Shown piece by piece: positions 16,606 through 24,939 of a stretch of DNA of 35,848 bases. Origin of the DNA: Planctomicrobium sp. (GTDB lineage Bacteria; Planctomycetota; Planctomycetia; Planctomycetales; Planctomycetaceae). The stretch is taken from assembly GCA_030626405.1 (NCBI GenBank), contig DAOUPA010000008.1:1-35848 (forward strand), in the 5' to 3' direction. The notes below the pieces were generated by a model. That model was not told the DNA's origin and searched no databases. It saw nothing but the letters and a program-made list of their open reading frames with translations. A program made the translations under genes and the position numbers. The stretch's first letter is position 1. Each line of letters opens with the position of its first letter.

Positions 16606-16803
16606 TCAACGTTCGTATTCGACCACAATCAAGACGTCCGAACCGCTCATGCGGTCTTGTCCTTTGCTTGCCGATTCTTGGGGTGCGATATTTCCGGTAA
16701 TCTTGTGAACGGTCACCTTATTATCTTGAATCCACCCATTTACATCTTCCTCGAGAGTGGAAAGATCCCTTTCCACACCTTTGAATAGTTTCACTTGTCG
16801 CAT
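16606..16803 (-). CDS. Small conserved-looking protein, 65 aa, unknown function
   Basis: The product runs MRQVKLFKGVERDLSTLEED, then VNGWIQDNKVTVHKITGNIA, and ends in VLIVVEYER. It starts at ATG 16803 with AGGA upstream, and the codon pattern is like its neighbours. The alternation of a beta strand (VKLFKG), a helix (STLEEDVNGWIQDN), a beta strand (KVTVHKITGNI) and a C-terminal strand (DVLIVVEYE) suggests a small alpha/beta fold. No catalytic residue or domain name can be given. A strong terminator at 16841-16876 separates it from the oxidoreductase upstream, so it must have its own promoter in the short gap. Confidence 0.7.
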   Translation of the reverse strand: MRQVKLFKGVERDLSTLEEDVNGWIQDNKVTVHKITGNIAPQESASKGQDRMSGSDVLIVVEYER

Positions 16804-16840
16804 AGATTGATCCTGATTGGAATGTTTAAGATTTAATGAA

Positions 16841-16876
16841 AACAGGCCGACGTCGAATCGTCAACGTCGGCCTGTT
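16841..16876 (-). terminator. Rho-independent terminator of the Gfo/Idh/MocA gene
   Basis: AACAGGCCGACGT (16841-16853) and ACGTCGGCCTGTT (16864-16876) form a perfect 13-bp GC-rich stem with a 10-nt loop. On the minus strand the stem is followed by TTTTCATTAAAT. It lies 22 bp beyond the oxidoreductase stop codon. It may also act on the plus strand, where TTCTTTTCC follows. Confidence 0.85.
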
Positions 16877-16897
16877 GTTCTTTTCCACTTTCAACTT

Positions 16898-18238
16898 TTA
16901 GCTCTTGAAGACATCCGTGACACCTGGAACAGGAACAGGATAGCGTCCTTCTGAATCAGGAACTGTTGGTGGTTTCAGATCCCAGGAAAGGTCTTCCGGG
17001 TTCGGGACTATTTTCGGTCCATCGCTGAGTGCTTTCGCCATGGCAATTTCTTTTCCGGAGTAAGTTGCCATGCGACCGAGGATCGATGTCATGGTACTCA
17101 TCGCTCCATATTCGGCTTCACTGTATTCATCTCCATTTCGAATCGCGGCAAACAGGTCGTTGTGTTCGACCTGATAAGGATTGCTTGTATCCCCCTTGAA
17201 TTGCTCAACATTGCTACTTTTTGACCATTCGATTTTGCAACCTCGTGGATTGCTACTGAGATGCACGGTTCCATTTGTACCGTGTGCATGCTCAGTGACG
17301 GAGTTCCAGCAACCGCGAATGTGGCGACATTCGCTGAACATCACAGTCCCGTCGTCGTAGGTAAATTGCACAGCATGATGGTCAAAGATTTCGCCGTACT
17401 TTGGGTCGGTGCGAACTTCGCGACCGCCCATGCCAATCGCGCTGACAGGGAACTTCTGCATAATCCAGTTGCCAACATCGAGATTGTGAATGTGCTGTTC
17501 GGTAATGTGATCTCCGCACAGCCAATTGTAGTAGTACCAGTTCCGCATCTGGTACTCCATTTCCGTTTTCACTTCGTCACGGGTCTTGCGAGGATCCCAA
17601 ACTCCACCACCGTTCCAGTAAACGCGAAGGGCGCGGATGTCACCAACTTGACCATCATGAATACGACCGATGAGATCCTGGTAACAGGCTTGGTGATGCC
17701 GTTGCAGGCCGACACCAATTTTCAGTTTCTTCTCTTTGGCAACTTTGGCTGACTCAAGAACCTGGCGAATACCGGCGGCATCCGTTGCGACAGGTTTTTC
17801 CATGAAGATGTGAATGCCTTTGTTCACGGCATACTCAAACATCATCGGGCGAAAACCAGGAGGGGTCGCCAGGATGACAAGATCAATACCGCTGTCGATG
17901 ACTTTCTTGAATGCATCAAAGCCAACAAACATGTTCTCTTGAGCAACGTTGATATGGGCGGAATCATCTTTCGCAACCGCCTTTTCGAGGTTCGTGAGTG
18001 ATCGATCCATCTGATCCTGAAACGCATCGCCCATCGCGACCAGTTCAACATTTCCAGGAGACTTCAAAGCTTGAGACGCAGCACCTGTTCCGCGACCACC
18101 ACAGCCAATGAGACCAATTCGGATGACTTCATCCCCACCAGCAAATGCTTTTGCTGAAACACTCGACAGCAAACCTGTTCCCAGTGCTGCTACTGCGGAT
18201 GTTGTTTTGATGAAATCACGACGGGATGTTTCCGACAT
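16898..18238 (-). CDS. Tat-exported Gfo/Idh/MocA family oxidoreductase
   Basis: The 446-aa product has a twin-arginine signal (SRRDFIKTTSAVAALGTGLL) followed by a Rossmann fold with the IRIGLIGCGGRGTGAASQAL dinucleotide motif. It keeps the family EKPVATDAAGIRQVL segment (Glu-Lys-Pro, with the catalytic-site Lys). The C-terminal domain has WNGGGVWDPRKT, then HITEQHIHNLDVGNWIM with the family His residues, and HLSSNPRGCKIEW. Such proteins are abundant in planctomycetes and act on sugars or sugar-like substrates in the periplasm with bound NAD(P). The specific substrate is unknown. ATG 18238 follows an excellent AGGAGAAG and is preferred over in-frame starts up to 18355. A strong terminator follows the gene. 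Confidence 0.93.
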   Translation of the reverse strand: MSETSRRDFIKTTSAVAALGTGLLSSVSAKAFAGGDEVIRIGLIGCGGRGTGAASQALKSPGNVELVAMGDAFQDQMDRSLTNLEKAVAKDDSAHINVAQENMFVGFDAFKKVIDSGIDLVILATPPGFRPMMFEYAVNKGIHIFMEKPVATDAAGIRQVLESAKVAKEKKLKIGVGLQRHHQACYQDLIGRIHDGQVGDIRALRVYWNGGGVWDPRKTRDEVKTEMEYQMRNWYYYNWLCGDHITEQHIHNLDVGNWIMQKFPVSAIGMGGREVRTDPKYGEIFDHHAVQFTYDDGTVMFSECRHIRGCWNSVTEHAHGTNGTVHLSSNPRGCKIEWSKSSNVEQFKGDTSNPYQVEHNDLFAAIRNGDEYSEAEYGAMSTMTSILGRMATYSGKEIAMAKALSDGPKIVPNPEDLSWDLKPPTVPDSEGRYPVPVPGVTDVFKS

Positions 18239-18422
18239 ATCTTCTCCTATAAAATGGATTGAAAAGTTGATGTTATTACTGATGAAATGAGAGGGACTAC
18301 CGACGCACAAATCGTCACGCAGACACCTTAACGTGAACAGCAAAGTCCTCGCCAACAGTATGATTGCAGAATCGCGCCAAAAAAACAGCCATCAGCAAAC
18401 GTTGACGTGTCAGTACCGCGAA

Positions 18423-19517
18423 TCAACTCAGGATTTCTTCAATTTCAGAATTGGCGAGAAAATTCATAACGAGGGGTTGCGAACCATCTTCCTGCCCTTG
18501 TTGCCATGTGGTGAACAATCCTTCAGTCGTCGTCAAGACATCAACGTAGCGGCTGCACCCCGTCCCGAAAGGACTGAGAAACATCGGCGCAAACTGTGAA
18601 ATTCTCTGAATTGCCGACAAATCTCCGTCTGCGAAGTAAGCAAGACCACCGAGTTCTTCGCACGAGTACCCACGCGGTCGAGTGACAGCAGTCTGGTGTT
18701 GCTGAAGGTCTCGCACACATTCTCCACCATCATAAAAAACAAGCGTCGCATCCGTCTCTTCGAAGGCTCCGACCATAGGAACGTCGACCAGACATGTTCC
18801 CCGCGTCATCGCGACATCCCAGGATGGCCCGCGAGAAAAGAAATCGTAAACGGCACCTTCTTGCCTCGCATCATCAATGAAACCGGTGTTCGAGCTTGAC
18901 CAACTGAACGGGTGCGTGCAGAAGAAAACCGTCGCGCCGCCCGGCTGACTTTCATACAGAAACGGGTCTTTGATGTGCAGATTGTTCGGATCAGCTTCTG
19001 ACCAGAACGGCTCTACTTTTGACTGCTTGAGTTGACCAATCTCTTTTGCCGCGAGACGGTCAATGCTCCAGACACCAGTTCCCGGTTTGAGATAACTCTC
19101 GAAGCCAGCCGGATAGCCGACATTGTCTTTCTCAGTCGAAACATAGAGTTCGACTCCATCACCGGACCAACGCATTGCACTTCCTTCGATGGAAAGGACT
19201 GGGCTGTCCTTCAGATCGAGATCTGACTTGCTCCAACTCGCCACTTTCTCAAACGACTCTCCGCGATCCTCAGACTTGAAGATCGCCAGTTCGAGACCAC
19301 GTTCGCCGGCACCGATACCTGTTCGAGAATCACCAAAATTGCGATAACGACCAACAACGTACAAGTCGCCATCAATCGACTCGATCATGTTCCCCCCACC
19401 AAACCAGAACCCCGTCGAGTTCTCCTGCGGAGACACAATCACTTTGGCCTCCTCTTGATTAACAAGAGCGTGTCCGAGTTGTGAGAGTTTACCAATCAAA
19501 TCGTCGCTGAGAGACAA
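18423..19517 (-). CDS. Beta-propeller protein, exo-alpha-sialidase/GH43-like
   Basis: The 364-aa product has no signal peptide. It shows the repeated strand pattern of a five- or six-bladed propeller and an Asp-box-like element, AIFKSEDRGESFEKVASWSK (S-x-D-x-G-x-x-F/W). It also has GNMIESIDGDLYVVGRYRNF near the N-terminus and NLHIKDPFLYES, where Asp lies in a typical acidic catalytic position of glycoside hydrolase propellers. Planctomycete genomes commonly name similar proteins exo-alpha-sialidase or glycosyl hydrolase family 43-like. The sugar substrate cannot be read from the sequence. The start is TTG 19517 with AAGGA upstream; no nearby in-frame ATG fits better. It lies 184 bp upstream of the oxidoreductase on the same strand and may be linked to it in sugar handling. 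Confidence 0.75.
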   Translation of the reverse strand: MSLSDDLIGKLSQLGHALVNQEEAKVIVSPQENSTGFWFGGGNMIESIDGDLYVVGRYRNFGDSRTGIGAGERGLELAIFKSEDRGESFEKVASWSKSDLDLKDSPVLSIEGSAMRWSGDGVELYVSTEKDNVGYPAGFESYLKPGTGVWSIDRLAAKEIGQLKQSKVEPFWSEADPNNLHIKDPFLYESQPGGATVFFCTHPFSWSSSNTGFIDDARQEGAVYDFFSRGPSWDVAMTRGTCLVDVPMVGAFEETDATLVFYDGGECVRDLQQHQTAVTRPRGYSCEELGGLAYFADGDLSAIQRISQFAPMFLSPFGTGCSRYVDVLTTTEGLFTTWQQGQEDGSQPLVMNFLANSEIEEILS

Positions 19518-19598
19518 TGCTGTATCCTTAATGTGTAACCGTTCTCGGTTGCTATGAATGTAATGCGAATCGCAAATAACATGGTAAAACCGTGTTCC

Positions 19599-19629
19599 GC
19601 TAGAGCAGAAAAGACCGACCTGCTCTAGC
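19599..19629. repeat. Perfect 10-bp hairpin in the divergent promoter region
   Basis: GCTAGAGCAG (19599-19608) and CTGCTCTAGC (19620-19629) pair perfectly around an 11-nt loop. It lies between the divergent propeller gene and the phosphoesterase gene, and may be a regulatory hairpin or an operator. Confidence 0.55.
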
Positions 19630-19793
19630 TGTGAGAGACGACTTCAAAAGATCATGACAGACATGAGAGTTGTTCGCAAATGTGTCGATGTTCCATAAAG
19701 CAGAAACGAAGGTTCTGTTGAGTCTTCCGTCGGCAGACATGGTTAAATCAAATGATACCGAACCTGAACTCCGGAAGGACTGTCCCATACAAT

Positions 19794-20606
19794 ATGAGAA
19801 TTGTTGACTTTCCTTCCGCACCAATGACTGAATTCCTTTACCTGAATGCCGGAAGAGGGGCTGGTGCGTTTTATCAAGATCGGCTTCCGATCCACCATAC
19901 ACAAGTGAATCAGCTTCCAGAAGGACTCGACGCCGTGATCGTGGCGGCTGACCTTCAGGGACGGGAGCGATTTCAGGAAGCAAATGGAGGACCGTTGCGA
20001 CTGCTCGGAGAAGTGGTTCCCCAGCGTCTGATCGATGAGATTTTTCCAGAACTCGGCCTCACTGATCCATTCCGAGTTGCAGCATTTCTTGCTGGGGACT
20101 TCTACACAGTTCCCGCTCTCGACAAGCGAGGCGGGACTGGGGATGTGAGTTCCGTTTGGAAGGCGTTTGGAGAAAACTTTGCCTGGGTCGCAGGTGTGGC
20201 TGGTAATCACGATACGTTTGGCGAGAACCGCGACGCCAGTCCTCGATTCCCGGGGCATCTTCACTATCTTGATGGAGACACGATCGAACTCTGTGGAATT
20301 CGTCTGGGAGGAATCAGTGGGATCATCGGCAACTCATCCAGACACCAGCGGCGAAGCGAGGATGATTATCTGTTCACGTTAGAACTTCTTCTGGAAGAAA
20401 ATTGTGACGTGCTGCTCATGCACGATGGGCCGGAAGGTCTTGAGCCAAGTCAACGTGGCTCGCTAGGAATTCGAACGCTTCTCGAAGAAAGCCAAGATGC
20501 TCTCGTCATCCGTGGGCACTCTCATTGGGACGATCCATTCATTCAGTTCAACAATGGACTTCAGGTTCTGAATGTTGATGCTCGCATCGTTGTTCTGACG
20601 GAATAG
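19794..20606 (+). CDS. Calcineurin-like metallophosphoesterase
   Basis: The 270-aa product carries the metallophosphoesterase signature in order. It has ADLQG (~52-56, with Asp), GDF at ~101-103, GNHDTF at 137-142, MHDGPEG (His at ~210) and GHSH at 241-244. All dimetal-binding and catalytic residues are present, with the first motif as D-x-Q in place of D-x-H. The fold belongs to cytosolic phosphohydrolases that act on nucleotides, nucleic acids or phosphoproteins, and the substrate is unknown. ATG 19794 (MRIVDF) is chosen as the start; ATG 19752 and ATG 19824 are alternatives, and the upstream GGAAGGA is rather far from 19794. It is convergent with the exporter operon. Confidence 0.85.
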   Translation: MRIVDFPSAPMTEFLYLNAGRGAGAFYQDRLPIHHTQVNQLPEGLDAVIVAADLQGRERFQEANGGPLRLLGEVVPQRLIDEIFPELGLTDPFRVAAFLAGDFYTVPALDKRGGTGDVSSVWKAFGENFAWVAGVAGNHDTFGENRDASPRFPGHLHYLDGDTIELCGIRLGGISGIIGNSSRHQRRSEDDYLFTLELLLEENCDVLLMHDGPEGLEPSQRGSLGIRTLLEESQDALVIRGHSHWDDPFIQFNNGLQVLNVDARIVVLTE

Positions 20607-20692
20607 AACATTCTTATGCCTGCACCTCTCTCAAAGAATCTCATCCTCGCATGGAACACTTCACTTGACGAGACGGAATTCTCAAAAATAAA

Positions 20693-21421
20693 TCAAACGC
20701 TGCTCTCCGCATGCTGAATTTTTCTTTGCATGAGGCCGTCTTCCATTTCATAAATCGTATCGAAGATGTCGAGGGCGCGGTGGTCGTGGGTGACGACGAT
20801 GACGCCGGCGCCTTGCTCGTGAGCGACTTGCGCGAACAGTTCCATCACTTGTCGACCACGCGAGCTGTCCAGAGCCGCAGTCGGTTCGTCGGCGAGAATC
20901 ACACTTGGTCGATTCGCCAAAGCGCGGGCGACGGCGACTCGCTGTTGCTGTCCGCCTGAGAGCATTGACGGTAAGTTGTCGGCGCGGTCTGCAACGCCGA
21001 GATAGTCGAGTAACTCCATCGCTCGCTTGCGACCTGCACGCGGAGTTTCTCCGTTGAGTTCGAGCGCGATCTGAACATTCTCCACGGCGGTCAAAAAGGG
21101 GATGAGATTCGACTTCTGGAAAATGAACCCAATGTGGTGGCGGCGGAAGGACCGAAGATTCGTATATGCCTCCCCACCATCGAGCGTTAATTGTCCACCG
21201 ATGAATACCTTTCCTGAAGTCGGCGGATTGATGAGACCGACCGCCGCGAGAAACGTCGATTTCCCTGATCCGCTCGGGCCGAGCAGGGCGACAACTTCAC
21301 CGTTGTGAACCTGCATCGACGCATCTTTCATCGCAACAACTTCCGTGTTGCCGCTGCCGTAGATTTTCGTCAAGCCTAGCGTCTCAATGGCAAGGTCGTT
21401 CTTTGTTTCTTTCTTGCTCAT
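20693..21421 (-). CDS. ABC transporter ATP-binding protein (DevA/MacB/LolD type)
   Basis: The 242-aa product is a complete nucleotide-binding domain. It has Walker [10 protein letters not shown] (48-56), a Q-loop in [18 protein letters not shown], signature [14 protein letters not shown] (from 154), Walker B VILADEP (174-180), D-loop and the switch His in VVTHDHR. The N-terminal [18 protein letters not shown] and the lipoprotein/exporter-type Q-loop place it in the MacB/LolD/DevA branch. It should energise a MacB-type membrane permease for export. It is the last gene of a three-gene minus-strand operon; its ATG overlaps the permease stop (ATGA at 21418-21421), so translation is likely coupled. 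Confidence 0.95.
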   Translation of the reverse strand: MSKKETKNDLAIETLGLTKIYGSGNTEVVAMKDASMQVHNGEVVALLGPSGSGKSTFLAAVGLINPPTSGKVFIGGQLTLDGGEAYTNLRSFRRHHIGFIFQKSNLIPFLTAVENVQIALELNGETPRAGRKRAMELLDYLGVADRADNLPSMLSGGQQQRVAVARALANRPSVILADEPTAALDSSRGRQVMELFAQVAHEQGAGVIVVTHDHRALDIFDTIYEMEDGLMQRKIQHAESSV

Positions 21422-22629
21422 GCCAGAGCCTCATTCGGCGAAACGTTCATCGCCTTCCAAATTCCCAGGAGGCTTGAAACGACCGAAATCAGCAGCACGA
21501 TGCCTGCCAGTTGAAGTAAATCGGTTTGCGTGAGGATCACTCGACGCGGGAACATCGGGAACACTTTTTGACCGATGGTGTAAGCGATGCAATACCCCAG
21601 AACGCCCAGCACCAAAGCCTGCTGCATGATGAGTCCCAAGATCACCCGGTTCGGTGCGCCGATGAGTTTCAGCAGGGCGATGGAGTGAATCTTGTCGAGA
21701 GTCATCGTGTAGAGAATCAGAGCCATAATGATCGCAGCGATGACGGTGAGCAGAACCCGGAAGAGTCCGATCTGTCGACGAACCTTTTCGACCATCCCTT
21801 TTAAGAGAAGTTGGCGTTGCCCTTCCTTTGTGTAGACGGAAACATCACCCCAGCCGGAAATAATGTTGACAACCTGATCCAGATCAGTCCCAGAGGCGAG
21901 CGTGACTAAAACCGCACTCAGTTGAGGCCGCGCGATCGCTGGGAGATCGCCGGATGGCTTGGCAGCTTGATCGAGAAGCGTTGGTTGCTTCAAAACAAGT
22001 TCACTGACTTCGCCGCGTCCCTCGCGGGCTGCCCGCTCCAGTCGTATTGATTCACCTGGCGTGTCGAATTGAATTGCAAGTGCATCCGGGAGAGTCACAA
22101 ACGCAAGGCCATCGCCGTTTAAGCTTAGCATCCCTTTGGTGATACCGACGGCTGTGTAAGTTTCTTTTCCGAGCTTGATCGTCTCACCAAGATGGATTCC
22201 GAGCGATTCATCGACGATCATTTCGAAGTGATTTTGCGTCAGCAGACGGCCTGCGATGAGTGTGACCCATTCCCCTTTATCCGTCGGCCAACTCAGCCCG
22301 AGCACTGCAATCCGTAGTTGTTTGCCTCTGTTTTCTCTTTGAATCGTGTAGTAAGCGAACTCCCTGGAGGCTTGAACGCCGGGAACCGCCAACACTCGGT
22401 GGACGAGGTTCGGTTGCACGCGGGAGACCTCAGCGAACGGGCCTTTTGTGTTGCGTTGAACAATCCACAAATCGGCACCGACTCGGTCCACGAGAATTGT
22501 TGCGTCCTCGACGATACCGCGATAGATCCCCCCCATCCCCATCACGACCATCAGCAGCATCCCCACGCCCAAAGTCGTGAGGGCGAAGCGTCCGAAGTTA
22601 TGCTGAATGTCTTTTGCAGCGAGATTCAC
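21418..22629 (-). CDS. ABC transporter permease (FtsX/MacB, DevC type)
   Basis: The 403-aa product has the FtsX-like layout: one N-terminal membrane helix (residues ~13-35, ALTTLGVGMLLMVVMGMGGI), a large extracytoplasmic domain and three C-terminal helices. The external domain (MacB periplasmic-core-like) includes DRVGADLWIVQRNTKGPF and ILVTLASGTDLDQVVNIISG-like strands. The tail ends in IGQKVFPMFPRRVILTQTDL and [21 protein letters not shown], the usual family ending. It is the membrane channel partner of the ATPase encoded next and the adaptor encoded before it, overlapping both by four bases. Confidence 0.93.
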   Translation of the reverse strand: MNLAAKDIQHNFGRFALTTLGVGMLLMVVMGMGGIYRGIVEDATILVDRVGADLWIVQRNTKGPFAEVSRVQPNLVHRVLAVPGVQASREFAYYTIQRENRGKQLRIAVLGLSWPTDKGEWVTLIAGRLLTQNHFEMIVDESLGIHLGETIKLGKETYTAVGITKGMLSLNGDGLAFVTLPDALAIQFDTPGESIRLERAAREGRGEVSELVLKQPTLLDQAAKPSGDLPAIARPQLSAVLVTLASGTDLDQVVNIISGWGDVSVYTKEGQRQLLLKGMVEKVRRQIGLFRVLLTVIAAIIMALILYTMTLDKIHSIALLKLIGAPNRVILGLIMQQALVLGVLGYCIAYTIGQKVFPMFPRRVILTQTDLLQLAGIVLLISVVSSLLGIWKAMNVSPNEALA

Positions 22630-23795
22630 GGCGTCACGATCCTTTGTCCATCTCTGAGGCTGTTTTTTGGACTGGTCGGCAGGATAACCGTTTCTCCTGG
22701 CTTCAAGCCTTCGATAACTTCCATCTCGTCACGGCTGCGCAGTCCGAGGGTGAGCGGCTTCCATTTCGCCTGACCATCCTGATTGACAAAAATACCGGGG
22801 GCATCGCTACTTCCTGAAACATATTTCGCCGGCAAAATCACAACCGCTGCCTTCCGATCCGTTTCGATGTAAACTTCCGCACGCTGTCCAACGGCCCAGT
22901 TCTGTGGAAGTTCGTGGACGAGCACATCGACAATGAATTCACGCGTTTCACGATCCGCTTCGCGACCCAGACGAACGACGTTGCCGAGGATGGATCGATC
23001 CGGTTCTGAACGAAACACGACTCGCGCAGGCTGTTCTTCTTTCAACTTTGCCATCTCGGTTTCGTCGACCCACGCGCTGATCCAAAGTATATCGGTCGCT
23101 ATCAACGTCAGAATCGAACTTCCAGGGACGACAACATCGCCCGGCTCCCGTTGGCGTCGAATGATCAGGCCATCGAACGGAGCCTTCACGACAGTGTCGG
23201 TCAATCTCGCTCGTTGGTACTCCAAGGTTTTCTCGGCAGCAATCAATGCCTTCTGTCCTTCGGTGATGGCAGCATCGGCTCGGGTCAGACCAGCATCCGC
23301 AATCGCGAGACCTTCCGTTGAGTTTTCGAGTTCTTCTTCTGTTGTCGCACTGCTCTTTACGAGTATCTGGACGCGGTCGAAATGAGATTTGGCTCGGCGG
23401 GCGACTGCGACTGCGCGAGCCTTGTCTGATTTTAAACGCTCGATTGCTACGACGGCGACATCCCGACCGGCTTCGGCAATCGCAACTTGCTGTCTGAGTT
23501 CTTCGTCGTCAAGTCGCAGGAGCAACTGCCCCTCCTGCACTGTATCTCCCTGATCCACGAGTACTTCGGAAATTCGACCGGAGATTTTGGAACTGACCGT
23601 CGCCTTCACGTGAGCTTCCAGAGTTCCGGTTCCCATCACCTCGGCAACAATTTCGCCCTGTTCAACTTGATGCTGAGTTACAGAAACTGGCGCAAAGCGA
23701 ACTCGATAGACAACGCCACCGACAATCGCCGCAACGACAACAATTTTTAAAATCCGCCAAATCCAACGTCTCGACATTTCCCTCGGTTTCTCCAT
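22626..23795 (-). CDS. HlyD/RND-type periplasmic adaptor protein (DevB type)
   Basis: The 389-aa product starts with a single membrane anchor (residues ~11-30, RILKIVVVAAIVGGVVYRV). A lipoyl-like domain follows (VEQGEIVAEVMGTGTLEAHV, then DQGDTVQEGQLLLRLDDEEL), with a helical hairpin of ~100 residues (EIAEAGRDVAVVAIERLKSD-like coiled coil). The second lipoyl half is ARLTDTVVKAPFDGLIIRRQ, and a beta-barrel and membrane-proximal domain close it. This is the membrane-fusion subunit that links an inner-membrane exporter to the outer membrane. It is first in the operon, followed by permease and ATPase in the cyanobacterial devBCA order. The start ATG at 23795 follows the minus-strand CTAATGGAG sequence. 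The exported substrate is unknown. Confidence 0.93.
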   Translation of the reverse strand: MEKPREMSRRWIWRILKIVVVAAIVGGVVYRVRFAPVSVTQHQVEQGEIVAEVMGTGTLEAHVKATVSSKISGRISEVLVDQGDTVQEGQLLLRLDDEELRQQVAIAEAGRDVAVVAIERLKSDKARAVAVARRAKSHFDRVQILVKSSATTEEELENSTEGLAIADAGLTRADAAITEGQKALIAAEKTLEYQRARLTDTVVKAPFDGLIIRRQREPGDVVVPGSSILTLIATDILWISAWVDETEMAKLKEEQPARVVFRSEPDRSILGNVVRLGREADRETREFIVDVLVHELPQNWAVGQRAEVYIETDRKAAVVILPAKYVSGSSDAPGIFVNQDGQAKWKPLTLGLRSRDEMEVIEGLKPGETVILPTSPKNSLRDGQRIVTP

Positions 23796-23926
23796 TAGCC
23801 TATGTTGAGATTAACACTTACAGCATGTCCACATCTGCGAAATCATAAATACCAAGCAAATTGTCCGAAAGACAACCTCCAGTCATCAGTTTTAGAGCCT
23901 GTTCGTGAATTGATCTTCGCCCCTCA

Positions 23927-23955
23927 CTCTGTCCCCTCAGGGAGAGGGGACAGAG
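23927..23955. repeat. Hairpin upstream of the exporter operon
   Basis: CTCTGTCCCCT (23927-23937) pairs perfectly with AGGGGACAGAG (23945-23955) across a 7-nt loop. It lies in the gap between the exporter adaptor start and the exported small protein. It is followed on the right by GTTGCCGCAATGCGGCAGC, itself a small palindrome. Its location ~130 bp upstream of the adaptor makes regulation or a mobile repeat both possible. Confidence 0.65.
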
Positions 23956-24033
23956 GTTGCCGCAATGCGGCAGCGATACGAATTTTCAAACACGCTCTTA
24001 AATGCACAGAGTCACCGATGAGAGTCTGCATGA

Positions 24034-24633
24034 TTAACCTGAATTGGGAACAGGATGGTTCTTGCGAACTTCCAATTGTCCATTCTTGACGAACAGACTG
24101 ACGACTCGTGCGTGTGCCTGAATCAATTTAACGGTGTAGGGATCATTCGATGTCTCGATGACGTGAACTCCTTTCGGGGTTGCAGTCAGTTCCATCATTG
24201 AGACTTTCTTCGCATTACGGAAGAGCGCGGCAAACAAAGGGTCGCGGAGATGGATCGGGCGTACTTGCTCGACTCGCTGTTTCATAGACTGAACATGTTG
24301 AACAAGCACGGTCCGAAGTTGTGGGTTGTCCGTTTCAGTTAAGGTCTCAACGCCATTCGGTAACATTTTGATTTGTCTTCGAATTTGACTCCGACCATTC
24401 AAGAGAGCGCGGATTAAAGATTGGTCCGCCTTCATACTTGGGTCCGACGCACCCATTCCTCTTTGACCACGATAAATCCCTCCACGCCCCTTTCCACCTC
24501 GCCCCGGCGGTCCAGCTAGTGCCTCTCGTTTCATCAGACTGGAAAATCCCACGACTCCAATGATCAACGACGCAATGAACGAACGTCGACCGGAATTGAC
24601 AGGCTGTTCTTTCTGTTTTGCTGTTGTGTTCAT
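24034..24633 (-). CDS. Small exported protein with Arg-Arg signal, unknown function
   Basis: The 199-aa product starts at ATG 24633 behind AGAGGATGAAG and has an export signal (NSGRRSFIASLIIGVVGFSS) with a Tat-like Arg pair. A Gly/Arg-rich linker follows (GPPGRGGKGRGGIYRGQRG). The conserved-looking C-terminal domain (~100 residues) contains HVQSMKQRVEQVRPIHLRDP, then LFAALFRNAKKVSMMELTAT and VHVIETSNDPYTVKLIQAHA. Small exported planctomycete proteins of this type have no settled function; repeated His/Met and the compact size hint at metal or haem handling, but that is speculation. A perfect palindromic operator and a TTGACA promoter element lie upstream. An in-frame TTG at 24744 is rejected as start because it sits inside the -35 element. 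Confidence 0.75.
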   Translation of the reverse strand: MNTTAKQKEQPVNSGRRSFIASLIIGVVGFSSLMKREALAGPPGRGGKGRGGIYRGQRGMGASDPSMKADQSLIRALLNGRSQIRRQIKMLPNGVETLTETDNPQLRTVLVQHVQSMKQRVEQVRPIHLRDPLFAALFRNAKKVSMMELTATPKGVHVIETSNDPYTVKLIQAHARVVSLFVKNGQLEVRKNHPVPNSG

Positions 24634-24744
24634 GGCTTCATCCTCTTGCCCTGCTAGTAAGTCACTCTCCAAGCACTCCGCGGCCGACTCGATTTGAAAA
24701 AGCGTGGTCAGGCTCGTCTTAAGTACCTTAACCTCACCTGTCAA

Positions 24745-24768
24745 TAATATCGAGATGTCTCGATATTA
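24745..24768. promoter_or_regulatory. Perfect palindromic operator in a divergent promoter region
   Basis: TAATATCGAGA (24745-24755) and its exact complement TCTCGATATTA (24758-24768) are separated by TG. On the minus strand a TTGACA (-35) abuts it at 24744-24739 and TAAGAC lies 17 bp further on. On the plus strand a TAATAT (-10) at 24780-24785 would place its -35 inside the palindrome. The form is that of a dimeric regulator site, such as an ArsR- or MarR-family operator. The family is not determined. Confidence 0.7.
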
Positions 24769-24939
24769 CAATACAATTTTAATATAGAAAGGTATTTCGA
24801 ACGATGAGTTGTTCCACAGCGGCTAAAAAAGACTGGCATACGCCAACAATAAAGGGGCTCAGGCGAAATGAATTTGCGTTGCCTCGCAGCGACCAAGCAA
24901 TCGTCGATAAGCAAAGTCTGCCCTGGCGGTGTTCCTGTT

